In this document: piece after piece, positions 36,444 through 47,830 of the stretch
How the letters are laid out: each line of letters opens with the position of its first letter
How positions within the stretch are numbered: position 1 is the first letter of the stretch
Source: Micrasema longulum
Taxonomy: Eukaryota > Arthropoda > Insecta > Trichoptera > Brachycentridae
Length of the DNA stretch: 64,000 bases
NCBI GenBank assembly: GCA_022494885.1
Contig: JAGVSM010001691.1
Coordinates: 62,001 to 126,000, forward strand
Direction: 5' to 3'
The notes under the pieces: model-generated
Databases searched by the model: none
Seen by the model: the letters and a program-made list of their open reading frames with translations, nothing else
What the model was told of the DNA's origin: nothing
Program-made: the position numbers and the translations under genes

Positions 36444-36480
36444 CACAGTGTTTTGACCCATACAAGCTACAAGATAAAAA
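36444..36480 (+). repeat. Left terminal inverted repeat with CACAGTG heptamer
   Basis: The heptamer CACAGTG is at 36444-36450. An AAAAA block at positions 33-37 of the repeat lies where the A-run of a recombination-signal nonamer would sit with a 23-bp spacer. Confidence 0.75.
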
Positions 36481-36707
36481 GTCACTTTTGAATTCTTAAA
36501 CGATGACGTCATGGGGGCATTACCAGATAGTTAGTGTGACGATTGTAAGCCTAATTGGGGTGATTGATGCTTAGGGTGATTCATACCAGAATATGAAAGT
36601 CGGATAATTGGTTTTTGAAAGCCTAATTACATTTATTTGCATTTTGGCGTCCGACGTGTAAAGGTTGTTTAGCAAGTTTAAAGTTTTTTATTTCGATTTA
36701 ATAAAAA

Positions 36708-38340
36708 ATGGAAGCTATTTTGGAAGGTATGTTGTATAGTTTTTTTTCTAATATTTTAATGTATTTCATTTAGGTATTTAAAAAAACAATAATTTAACTT
36801 ATGTATTTTTCAGTAGTTAAAAAAATATCAATTTCTAACTTCTCGAGAATTTATCTCGGAGAGTATATCAAAGTAGCAAAATATTATTTTTATTTTTCAA
36901 TAGACCAATTTATTGTTAATTCATTACAGTTTCGATATTTTACCGCACCAAGTTGCATCTATCTTATTTTGTTATTTTACAGGTACCAGATACGAGATTT
37001 CCAGGCAAGAATTGTACGTGATGTGGAAGAGTTTGACGAAGAAAGAAAGGCTTCAAGGAGTGTTAAATAATATTATTGGTAAGTAAATTTGAAGTCGGTG
37101 AACTCGGTGCAAGTGGTGAAAAACTGTTAAAAAATCAAATTAAGCTTATTTGTTTAAATATAAGCAGAAAATGGACCGAATCTGGCTGTAAACTAGATAG
37201 ATTTGTTAAAAAAAAAATTGAGTGGCTCGACGGTAGTGAAAATATTTTGATATGTGAAAACTTTCGACAAAGTCCTTCAGTAGACATGAATGAACCATCT
37301 ACGTCTACTGGAAGGCCCGCAAAGGATTTTGGGGCATGCAGTGATCAGTGCAAAAGGACAAAAGTGCGTGATTTAGTGAGTACGAAGACATCTGAAGAAC
37401 TTTCGTTTGCCACGCAGGTATCTATTCGAGCATCAGGAAAACGCACAGTTGCCGATCTCCTAAAGAAAATTTTGAAAGCTACTCCCAATGAAGTAGCAAA
37501 ATACGTAGGGAACGTCAACAAGTAAACAAACAGCGGGCATTGACAATTGAGGAAGCGCTAAGTTTATACGTTGACTGTAAATTATCTTCAAAGTTATGCG
37601 TAAAAATGCCATAAAAACCGGCCACAACATATATCCGGCATTTTATAGTTTAAGAAAAGCAAATAAAGCATGTTGCCTGAGCGAGTAATTTGTCAAAATA
37701 ACAGAAACTAGTGCAGAAATCCAGCTACAAGCGATTTTAAATCATACGGTGGAACGATTGCTAAATGTAGAATCAGAAGTCTTAAAAGAAAGAGTTCCTT
37801 CAGGTTCTGTACTGACTCTTATATGCAAGTGGGGTGGAGATGGAAGCTCGGGACATAGTAATTATAAACGGAAATTTCACACAGAGCATGCAATAGATGA
37901 ATTTTTTATTTATTATGTCATTCGTTCCAATACAACTCGGGCTTAATGATGACCCTAATATAGTAATTTGGCAAAATTTGAGCCCTTCCTCAACCTCTTA
38001 TTGTCGTCCTATTAAATTTATTTTCGCCAAAGAAACTGATATTCTTACTAAGTCTGAAATCGAAAAACTTCAAGATGCAATTGAAAAACTTGAAAATTTA
38101 AATGTTAATATTGGAGGTGTAGTATTGTCCATAAAATTTAAAATGCTTTTAACAATGGTAGATGGTAAAATTTGCAACGTTTTGGCTTAAAATAAGTCAA
38201 CCATGTCCTGTTATATTTGTGGCGCCAAACCCAGTGAAATGAACTCTATTAGTATTAATAGAGTTTCTTCGACAAGAATTTTATTCCTTTGGCTTATCTA
38301 CATTACATGCTCTTTTTATATTTCTCAAAATACATCTATT
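36708..38340 (+). pseudogene. Transib/RAG1-related transposase, broken
   Basis: Exon 1 is 36708-36726 (MEAILE), then a GT-AG intron of 256 bp, then a second exon from 36983. A 4-bp GTAA duplication near 37078 shifts frame into 37079-37525. That section holds STSTGRPAKDF followed by a basic KRTK block, like the GRP start of the RAG1/Transib core. Later frames give NIYPAFYSLRKA, ITETSAEIQLQAIL, LTLICKWGGDGSSGHSNYK (a DG motif), YCRPIKFIFAKETD, LLTMVDGKIC and, after a stop at 38188, MSCYICGAKPSEMN (zinc-binding CxxC). A last shifted piece is FGLSTLHALFIFL. At least four lesions are visible. The C-terminal catalytic Glu region is missing. Confidence 0.7.
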
Positions 38341-38378
38341 TGAAAATCACTTATAACAAATGTTTTATTTAAAAACCT

Positions 38379-38700
38379 TTAAGTTTTATCATCATCATAC
38401 CATATCCGCTCCCTATGTGGAGCATATGGATTCCATAATCTGCCTCCGGCCAAGCGATCGACCTCCCGTACATCCTCCCAAGTTAAGTCCACGTACCGCA
38501 ACTCTGACGCAAACTGCCCACAAATTGTCAACAGTGGACGACCAGGACGCCAAGAACCTGATGCCTTGTAACATAGGCAAGCATGGTTAAGTCTCTCGGA
38601 AGGCATACGTAGTACATGGCCTTGCCAGCCAAAACGCCTTGGATGACAGTAGATACCAAGGGTTGCTGTGTCCGTTGCCTCACTTCTGTGTTCCTTACAA
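38379..38700 (-). pseudogene. LINE C-terminal tail, family A, inside the transposon
   Basis: The minus strand encodes MPSERLNHACLCYKASGSWR followed by PGRPLLTICGQFASELRYVD and LTWEDVREV. It is the same tail as at 31316. It interrupts the DNA transposon, so it arrived later or replaced the missing transposase end. Confidence 0.7.
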
Positions 38701-39099
38701 TGTCAAACTTTTAAGTTTATTTAAAACCTTTCAGTTGTCATGTTTAACATAATAAAATCAGCTGTAAAATGGTTATTCTGACAAAACAAGTGAAGGCAGA
38801 TTAGTTCTCTCGGGTGAAATCTTTATTTTATGCCTAAGTATCTAATATAATTTTCAATGATTTATTTTATAGGTTGACCGATTTATCATTCAATAGAATA
38901 AAATTACTAATTTCAATTATTTATGACCCTTAAATACATTATTGGATGCAGATATCAATTTCCAGAAAATTTATTTCGTTTATTAAATAACAAAATGTGA
39001 CATATTTTTTATAAAACGAATTATTATTACATATTTAATAAAAAAACCTCTTTTTAGGATTACATGAATCGCATACGTGAGTTAAAAGTACATTCAGAA

Positions 39100-39136
39100 T
39101 TTTTAGTTTCTAGCTTGTATGAAACGAAACACTGTG
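39100..39136 (-). repeat. Right terminal inverted repeat with CACAGTG heptamer
   Basis: The reverse complement starts CACAGTGTTTCG and continues CATACAAGCTA, then CTAAAAA. It pairs with 36444-36480. Confidence 0.75.
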
Positions 39137-39139
39137 CGA

Positions 39140-39345
39140 CGTCACTCAGTTCTAGCATGTAGATCATTTGCAGTCTCTTCAACGCATCATCGCCGCTACG
39201 CTCGTGCTACACAACCAAGTGCTGTGTCTTATTCGCCATGTATTAAATACGCATTAAACAGCAACCTCGTGTCTTATCTGTCAATCTCTAACTGGGGTAG
39301 AAACTCCAACCCTTAACAACGTAAATCCTACACTCATTTAATAAT
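39140..39345 (+). repeat. LTR-like dispersed repeat (partial copy 3)
   Basis: It has GTCACTCAGTTCTAG, a GCCATGTATTAAATACGC block in place of the AATAAATACA block, and ATCTCTAACTGGGGTAGAAA. It directly abuts the transposon's right end. It is weaker than copies 1 and 2. Confidence 0.3.
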
Positions 39346-39349
39346 TAAA

Positions 39350-42300
39350 TCAGACACTGATTTGAGTCTACTTATTTCGTATATTTTATTCTTTAAATCA
39401 ATAAAAATGGACAATTGTTTCGCTTTGTTAGGGCATTTTCAAACGAATGTTTTCAATAAATAAAAAAATAGAATTAGTAGGTTTATATAAGTTTTTATTT
39501 TTACATTTAAATAATGATACGGAGTTGTACTAATAAACGCCAAGTTAATAAATAACTTTTTTGATTTATGTTTTATTTGAAACTTCTTGAGTAAAATGAC
39601 GTTTATAATATATTTACAAAAGCATTTCAAGTAAACTTTTTATTTTATATTTTTTTTTCGCAGTCAAAACGATACGTGTGTTTGTGGAGTAGAATAAATA
39701 TTCATAAATTATTGCAATTTTCTACATATTTTAAATATTTTATTTGAAGCCTTTATCTGAGTACATTAATATAAAACACAATTTTAAAGGCATCTTGCGA
39801 ACGTATATTAAAAAGTTTTTATTAAATGACTATTGTGCTTTTGACATACCAGTGCATATTTGCTTCCATACTTTTTTTCCCAAGCGATTCACTACCGACG
39901 TTATGTCTTCAAGTTTTGAGGTAGGTACATCGGTATGTATTGAAGGGTCTAGTACCCCACAGTACACATACCTACTAATTAAAACTTACAAAAAAAATAT
40001 CGAACAATTTTTGCTTACGTTACAATTTATTAAAGTTTTCAATCATTCTGAGGTGGTCGGTATTTTTTTATACGCATATTTAAAATACGAGGGAGAAATA
40101 GGTCAATTTCTAAGTCAAATTAAATTCTAACATAACAGTTTTGAATCCGAACGGCCAGATGCAGTGGCTGGATGTTACACTATTATTAACATATAAGAGC
40201 ATATCGCCGTAAAAACCTTGCCACCATGAAAAATAAATTTATTTATTATGAATTATGCACCTTTTTTACTATCTTCCGGAGTGATCGTGTTGAGATGTCA
40301 GAAGATCCGGTTTTGTAATACCTCGGTAGATTAATACTGACAAAAGTTACGCATATCGTCTTGGTAATTGTCAAAAGTCATATTCAAGTGAACATTTTGA
40401 GTGAAGATTGATTTGGGTTTAAAATCACTTTTAAGTGGCTACTTTTTCTCATAGAAGCCTTTTTAAAATATATTTGAGGTAGATATAGGTAGTACAGAAG
40501 TAAAATAAACCGTCTCGGTATGGCACGATGAAGATAGCCTTTGTAATTGCCTCCCAGAAACATTAATACCTATCAAGATTATCTTCGTAATATTCTCATC
40601 TGCTCAAGTTGTGATAACCAAATTGAAATAATATCTCTGTAATTTAATGTATGTGTGATGGGCGCAATTAATTCAAATGTAAATTGGGGCTATTACAAAG
40701 TTGGAGCTAATTCCTTATCTGTGAGTTTATGCAAAAATCCTGGCCGTAAAAAGTTGGGCTAGTTCGGGATAGGGGAAGAAGACCTGGATAGGGAGGTAAT
40801 TCCCTTTATCACGACTGATATATAGCGGGAGAGTTTCCTTACAGTTTACGACCAGCGGCGGCTGAAGACGTTCTGAAGGAAGCTTTCTCTTTGTGAATCC
40901 TACTACAATTCGGTTTATGTGAGTGGTTCATTACACAAGTGGCTAATTTTGTCTAATGCTTTAATTCCTCCATTCATTTATTTTGAAGGTATGATGTCGG
41001 TTTTAAATACATGTCAAATCTCATCCTTTGCTCAATATTATGGGTGGATCAATATTATAAGGGCAAAACATGTTAATGATTTCTCATTCATGTTGTCAAA
41101 ACTTCATTGAAAAAATACAGTTCTATGTATTTCGGTTACATTACCAAATCTACTCTTAAATTATATACTTCTTTTTCTTTTTTCCACATCTACTTCTAGT
41201 GAAAGAGAAACATATATTAAGGCATTATTTAGGCATCGGAAGCACGTTGCACGTTTACAGTTGCACTCTTAAGACGTTCATTATAGCTGCTGAATCCATT
41301 CTCGTACTTCAATGTTGGTAATGAAATCGAATCATCTTATACTTTATATTATTTTCAAGCACTTATTCTAAAAACTCAGAAGTTTAATGTTTGATTAATT
41401 TCAAGTTTAAGTTTTTTTTCCCGATACCACAATAATAACTGCAGCCGCCACTGCACGATTCGTTTGTCTTGAAATCATCGTAATTAGCCCACGGATATTT
41501 TCTCTTTCCATTTTTTTAGTCTCGGGTAAGCTTTGACTAATACCAACAATGGTCTTAAAGCTTTCGACCCGCGTTGATTTAAATGGAGCTTTAATTATAC
41601 AAATGTTAAAATTATTATTGAGGGGATTTTATAGAAAATTTACTGTCCATGACTATTTACAAAGCTCTTTTTAATAATATTTGGATTTATAGAACATGAA
41701 TTAATGGAATATTTCAGAATCGTAAAAGGGTTTAGACATATCCTAAAATAGTTAAATTATTTTAAATTTCAAATCAGTTTGCAAGTGTTATCACTTTTGA
41801 GTAAATATGTTTATAGAAAATTAATTCATTCAAATATATTTTGTATTTGTAAGATACCAACCGTAGTTTCAGATGAAATTATATTGAATAAAAAACACAC
41901 TTCCGCTTTAATCTATGTAAAGTTAATATTTTTGCAATTGCAACATAATTATTCTGCCGTAAAATATTTAAATTATAACAGGATTTTGGATGCCTAATCA
42001 CTTGTCAAGATAAAAATGATGAAAATATTTCTACTTTTCTATTGACAATTAAGAAAAACAATTTGCTTGTGTTAGTAATAAAATGAAGAAAAAAACTAAT
42101 ATTGTGATCTTGAACATCTCTCGTTGAGTCCATCTCCTTTTCCTCGAGTAACGCATCCTATGTAACATTTTGTAGGAGAAATTTCAAAATTCAGAAACCT
42201 CCGAAGATAAACCGCTTCCCTTTCCTCCCATTTACTTATCCGACAGCGCGTACAATGGGGTGAATAGGGCCACACTACCAGGATAAACCTGCTTTAACTT

Positions 42301-42780
42301 ATACCAATGTGTTTCATAAATCTTTTTCTTTGCAATACTAAAAATACTCGATTTAAACTTAATTGTTCGAAGGCTTAATCCAATTGCAATAAATAAACAT
42401 ATCGTAGACTGTCGGTCAATTAACTAGAAATTGAAATGAGTTCCTTCCTTCACAAACCTGACTTTATTGTTTTCTTTGTATACCCGACAGATGGCGGTAG
42501 TTATGAAAAAACTTAAAACCGTGCGTTTTCCGAGACTCAAACCTTTCTGCGGTATTATAACAATAATTAAATTCTAATTTAGTTTTCTTATCAGTCAATA
42601 TAAATTTAATTTTTCATTTTGAGATAATTTTTTTAATATTATTAAAAATAGTTTCAAATGGTCAGTGGGGAAATTTAAATGGTCAGTAGGAGTCACAGGG
42701 ATTCATTTCTTGCTGTAGAATTTGAATCAATTAAATACTACGTAACTCTCTGTTGCGTAACTTCAGCAACACTACTCGTG
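39350..42780. other. AT-rich stretch, no gene supported
   Basis: At 39346-39375 there is a fragment of the foldback element seen at 60380 (GACACTGATTTGAGTCTACT). The small ORFs at 39744-40130 and 40919-41110 show no motif. Mildly GC-richer patches (40780-40880 and 42120-42290) are unexplained. Confidence 0.3.
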
Positions 42781-42789
42781 TCCACGTCA

Positions 42790-43300
42790 CACATTTTGGG
42801 CAGTGTGGTTTCTCTTCGGGGTCATAGCAGGTAACGAGAGGGTGAAAGACGAGCTCCTGGTGCCTCTTGACCGGGACGCCGTAGCTAAGGAAAGGCAACC
42901 CCTACAGAAAATTTACCAAAGAAAGCAACAGGAAACCACTCTGGTTTGTCTTTTCCGAGATGTCACTATGGCAAGAAATCGAACAATGGCCCCTAGTCCA
43001 GAGCAGCCCTTAAGTGGGCAGGGAGTGCTATGAATCTCCCAACTCGAAATAGTGAAATCGTATTTAAGATTAAGAACAAAGAATGTGAGGAGTCTCTACG
43101 GCAGTAAACTGTAAACAATAAGACAATAATTTGAAATAATAAATAGAGTGAACATTATCAGTACAAGCAAACTGAGATGGACTGGCAGTGGCATACATCA
43201 ACATGAGGAAGGAACATTATATTATTGAGGAAGCGACCCGCAAGGATAGAAACCGTAGAAATTTAGTAACTATATTTGTTATGAAAGAATTTAAAAAACA
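42790..43300 (+). repeat. LINE 3' end remnants
   Basis: 42800-43035 repeats the blocks of 6290-6640 (AACGAGAGGGTGAAAGACGA, AACAGGAAACCACTCTGGT). 43150-43230 reads as a degraded RT tail (SKLRWTGSGIHQHEEG, resembling 'LRWLGHV.RM..GR'). Confidence 0.45.
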
Positions 43301-43339
43301 TGTTAAAATTTTTATATATATATTACAGATAGAATTGTT

Positions 43340-44460
43340 CTTCTGCAATGACATTCACAACCAATAAACATCAACGTCATTCAGGTTTTTGCACATACCG
43401 CAGAAACGAAAAATGATAATGATGTAGAATGTTTTTACAACTCATTAGCCAGTATATTACAAAACTTAAAGGGAGAAGTGAATTGTGACATTGATGACTT
43501 TAATACCAAGATTGGTCAAGGCCGTCGCTCACATATTGTTGGTAAATATGGATTAGGTACAAGCAACCAAAGAAGCGACATAATTTATGAATTTTGCCAA
43601 GAACAAAATATGTTTATTTTAAATACCTAGTTTAAACTGCCAAAACGTAGACTTAACACTTGGAAACTACGCCAGGATGGGACTTCAAGATTTGACATTA
43701 TTGGAAATCAAATAAACTATATATAAATTAAACAATAAATATAGAAACTCAGTAGCAATAGTTACCACATATTCAGTAGCTGATATCAGATCAGATCATA
43801 TTTTACTTGTCTCTGATATTAAATTATTTAAAAAAAATACAAAAACCGAAGATAACCAACAAAATTACAATTGAATGTGGTTAGAATTACTGTCACTGAA
43901 AAACTGAGTGAAAGGATAAGACAACTTTCTGAAGAGCCTATTGAAGAAATACAAATACAATATAACAATATTAAATCAGTGATTGAAGATTTTCATTGCA
44001 GATCTCACTGCAAGCAGACAAACCCGTTAAAAGAGAAAGTTAGATAACTGACCACATCCTACACGATCCTAGGCTCCATAGATATGGCAATCATTACAAG
44101 GACAAGGCTGATTTTTTGTTATGTTTTTATATATGCATTTTTTTTCTTTTCATATTTATGTTCAATATATGTTAAAGGCAATTTATGCCGTTTATGTAAA
44201 ATAAATAAATAAATACACCCTTGACCCAGGTATAAAAATTAAATGCAGAATTAGGGCAACAAGAGCTGCTTTTAACAAAATGAAATCCCTCTTCTTCAAT
44301 GAAAATCTAAATTTGGAAATAAAACAAATTGTTATGTGTGGTCTTATTGTTGTATGTCTGTGAGACTTGGACTGTGAAGTTGAACACTATGAACAGGCTG
44401 TAGGTTTTTGAGATTTGGTTGCATTGAAGAATGCTTAAGATATCTTTGACAGACTTGATA
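43340..44460 (+). pseudogene. RTE-like LINE: endonuclease piece and RT C-terminus
   Basis: 43365-43740 encodes INVIQVFAHTAETKNDNDVE, DIDDFNTKIGQGRRSHIVGK, RSDIIYEFCQEQNMFILNT then a stop, and KRRLNTWKLRQDG. This is the second half of an APE-type endonuclease ('GDFNAK.G ... R....I.FC...N......T.F......TW'). 44230-44460 gives KCRIRATRAAFNKMKSLF and CETWTVKLN, then LHRRMLKISLTD, the RT C-terminal region. The middle RT is deleted. Family X is inserted directly after. Confidence 0.7.
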
Positions 44461-44473
44461 ACAATTTTAGAAG

Positions 44474-44609
44474 TACAATATTTGAGTTTGTCCAAATGTT
44501 CATAGACAAAAGACTGGATTTCACCCCCTAGAAAAATTTGTTGTTAATCTTAATGATGATGAAATCCAGTCTTTTGTCTATGAACATTTGGACAAACTCA
44601 AATATTGTA
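44474..44609. repeat. Perfect hairpin: 50-bp arms, 36-bp loop
   Basis: 44474-44523 and 44560-44609 are exact reverse complements. The arm reads TACAATATTTGAGTTTGTCC, then AAATGTTCATAGACAAAAGA, then CTGGATTTCA. It is a version of the family X terminal block in head-to-head form. Confidence 0.92.
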
Positions 44610-44935
44610 ATGAAACCAACTGGTCCAAGGAGAAGTTTAAAAATTGAAAAATTGTTTTCAGGCGTTGCCTAGTATGTGAAATAATTCAGTCAGATGAATC
44701 TCTTCACAACAATAAAGGTTTCAGCTCACTAAAATCAACAGATGGAAGAATTGAAGAAATATGGTTGTTCAAACATAGGCTCAATGGTAAATGTTACACA
44801 GTGTGTAAAGTGGCCACTTAAACCAGCCAATGACAGGTCATAAACCCTGTAAATACCTTGACTTCCATATTCCCTTATTTAAGGTATTTTCCATCCCTGT
44901 TGTAATTTGTTAATATTAGAAGTCTTAAGTCAAGT
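44610..44935 (-). repeat. Repeat family X copy
   Basis: Following the hairpin are GAAAATTGTTTTCAGGCGTT-like sequence, TTTCAGCTCACTAAAATCAA, GTGTGTAAAGTGGCCACTTA and TGACAGGTCATAAACCCTGT, in minus orientation. Confidence 0.65.
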
Positions 44936-45425
44936 AAGAACGAACGGAGACATCTTATAGCATTTTACAAAAGAGCCAAATAAATATTTTTTTGTTTGTT
45001 TTCTAATTAATAAAAAATACCATCTATAATATTGTTTTGCTGTTATTCCAACATTAAATATAAATTGAAAATACGAGATACTTTATTAATAAAAAATAAC
45101 TTTAATTGTTTTTTCTGTCTTTACAGAACTTTACTTTGCTACGTTGCATCGCGATCACTTGGTAACGTTTTCCCTGCCAGCGTCGATATATTTCAAGTAA
45201 AATACAAATCAACATACTTTCTTTAATTTCCGAAACAAAATATGGAACATTTGTAGCTGAAACAAAAAAAAACATTAACTGATCGATGAAATTACAAACA
45301 AATGTTTGTATGGGCTAAATCAATTTTTTCATAAATTCGACGTTTCTTTTAATTTTTATCATAAGCAGTAAACTTAAAATAAAAAATAAATCATAGTCAA
45401 AGATTCAAACTAAAAATAATTCACA

Positions 45426-45811
45426 GTTCACATGTCAGGTAATATTACTAAAAAGTAAAAGCATCAAGGCCTTCCGAAATCCCAAACTAGAAAAGAGGCT
45501 CAAATATCGATCTCAATTGGTTGTATTTACTGCATCCATGAACAGGCCCTTTTTATACAATGAACCGATTACGGAAAACTATGAATATAAATGTGTCCGC
45601 AAGAAATAAAAGCGCAGTTCACATGTCAGGTAATATTATTAAATAGTTAAAGCATCAAGGCCTTCCGAAATCCCAAACCAGAAAAGAGGCTCAAATATCG
45701 ATCTCAATTGGTTGTATTTACTGCATCCATGAACTGGCCCTTTTTATACAATGAACCGATTACGGAAAACTATGAATATAAATGTGTCCGCAAGAAATAA
45801 AAGCGCAGTTT
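45426..45811 (+). repeat. Tandem duplication, 191-bp unit, two copies
   Basis: CAGTTCACATGTCAGGTAAT recurs exactly 191 bp apart (45429 and 45620). The following ~185 bp (CATCAAGGCCTTCCGAAATC ... AAATGTGTCCGCAAGAAATA) is nearly identical between copies, with only a few substitutions. There is no coding content. Confidence 0.9.
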
Positions 45812-45814
45812 TCC

Positions 45815-46920
45815 TTCAAACCTTTTGGTCCCTACTCAAACACTCTATTCTTCTCCGAGTCCCGCGGACACACTCCGTTACCTAACAAAAATGTTTTTTT
45901 TCGTCCCTTCAATCTACCTCCCTTTCTCCGTCCCCCTGCTCTCCCCGCCCACCCGTGAGATCCGCAAGTGTTCACACCCCGTCCCGAAAAGAGGTCCGCC
46001 TAGCTGTGAAATTTTTTCCCTGTTATTTTTCCTTCGACCCTTATTCGCGTTGGCTGTAAATAATTATGCCTCGGAAAAATTGGCCTCGCATTGCGACGGT
46101 GAAACCGCGTGATTAACAGTCAGGTACCACGCAAATACCTTGCCGAGTGTGTTTGTCCTTTTTTGTAAATGAAATAATATGTTTGCATTAAATAAACCGG
46201 AGTTCATTTGCGGTTCATTTTACACAAACAATTTAACGTCAATTTTCGCAACATGAAGGCATTTATGAAAATAAACAACTGTTATTATTAGCTTTTTAAC
46301 AACTCCAATTTTATTTGAAGGTGTTATTAGCTCAATAGTACGGTAAAAATACCACATTATTAACTGAAAACTCGAAAAAATCCAGTGTTTTAAAGCTCTT
46401 TGAATAATCGTCTAAGAATAGACAATACCGTGTTTTTATTTTCCCTTTGTATGCGAGATCTGGGCCACCTTCGCCGCACTCCCGAGTGTTAAAAGCCTTT
46501 CAAGGTGTGATAAATACCCGTCCGTAATTGTTTCTTCAGCGCGTCCCGTTCACATCAGTTCCTGGCCTTCCTCATGGGAAGCAGTTTTGGGGTTGTTTTA
46601 TATACAGGAGAATTTTTCTCCGAGACACAATAGGCCGAGATAACTCCGCCGGGTAGAACCGGCGGCTGTAAATCTCCACGCTCTGTCAGGAATATAGTGA
46701 AGCAACCCCCTCCTTAGTGTTGTATGAGGGAGTAGATGGGTCATCCGTCACCCTTTCAATGCGACGGGAGAGCCTTTCAACTAAAAATGAAAGAATCGAA
46801 GGTCTCTCAAGACCCGACCGAGGATTCGTTTCACTTATTCTCACCATTGAAGCACCACTATTGTATGTCTCACCTCACCCTTACAAACATACCCTCTGAT
46901 AGTAGCCACTAATACCGTGC
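45815..46920. other. GC-richer unexplained region
   Basis: Two patches (45830-46130 and 46440-46730) have clearly higher GC than the surroundings. The second contains an inverted repeat CTCCGCCGGGTAGAACCGGC. The plus-strand ORFs (45825-46112 and 46717-46899) lack motifs. This could be a regulatory region or an untranslated first exon of a neighbouring or the same gene; nothing decides it. Confidence 0.3.
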
Positions 46921-47480
46921 TAAATGAATATTTCGTATTAATTTACAGCAGACTAGTTATTAGTAACTTGCTCGTTCCTGTGATGTAACCGGCATTGCAA
47001 TTTTCGGTTTTTAAAATTATTATTTATTCATTCAAATCAAAAATTCATATTACAATAAAAATAAAACGTATTCCTAACTCTACGAGTTCAAGAGCCTCAC
47101 GTTGAGTTGGGACACAACATAATGTATTTTTGTTTAGAATGTGTATTTGACCACACATTTTTATCGATTATTGCGTAGTATAATTGATAATTCTGAGATT
47201 ATTTATTTATTCTAAAGAAACAAACAGTCGAAAATGATACAATAACATTTTTTTAAAATACTGTTTGAAGACAGACCAGCAAAGTTTCGAAATAAAAATG
47301 ATACATATTATTAAATTGTGTTACAACAAAAGGATGTGTTTAAGTGTATTTGTATGAGAATAAGTGTAGATGTGTGTTTATGTGTATTAGTGTGGGAGTA
47401 AGTGTTCAGGAGTTTGCATCATTAAATAGTAAGTGGGATCGTATCGCAGCCAGAAACAATAAGTCATAATTTATTTTGAA
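46921..47480. other. AT-rich stretch, no gene seen
   Basis: It contains a short TGTGTTTATGTGTATTAGTG-type GT-rich run near 47370. Confidence 0.3.
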
Positions 47481-47487
47481 ATAAATT

Positions 47488-47830
47488 ATGATGATCATTG
47501 GTTTGTATGTTCCTGATAATTATTTAAGACAGCGTGAGCATAGATTGTTTCATATTCCAATAAAAAGGACTAACCTGCATATGGTTATGCCTATTGGAAG
47601 GGCTACCGCTATGCTGAACAACGTCGCTCTGGATGTTGAACTGTTCCATGTGTCCGAAGGGGTTTTCCGGAGCAGGATTCTCCTACTACTTTGACATGAG
47701 TCTCTTTCAAGTATTTTTTTCTTTTTTATAATATGTACGTATTAAATATATGTTTGTTATGTAAATGTTATATTTAAAATAAATAAATTGAATAAAAAAA
47801 GTGGAATAATGCATGTTATTAAAGAATACT
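47488..47830 (+). pseudogene. LINE RT C-terminal fragment
   Basis: The frame gives LRQREHRLFHIPIKRTNLHM, then IGRATAMLNNVALDVELFHV. This resembles the '(K)LF.IP..RTN.....P..RAM..FN.....VDLF' tail of several insect LINEs. An AATAAATAAATTGAAT tail follows at 47775. Confidence 0.6.

Larger units (their letters stand above)
36444..39136 (+). mobile_element. Transib/RAG1-like DNA transposon, defective
   Basis: The ends are inverted repeats: 30 of the first 37 bases agree between the left end (36444-36480) and the reverse complement of the right end (39100-39136). Both start CACAGTGTTT and share CATACAAGCTA and TAAAAA. The flanking 5-mers CGCCG (left) and CGACG (right) differ at one base and fit the GC-rich 5-bp target duplications known for Transib. 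Inside are a broken transposase (36708-38340) and a later LINE insertion (about 38379-38700). The transposase C-terminal part is absent. Confidence 0.75.

Noticed and set aside
39744..40130. 128-codon plus-strand ORF
   Set aside because: Composition follows the AT-rich background (Phe, Lys, Ile, Tyr) and no family was recognised.
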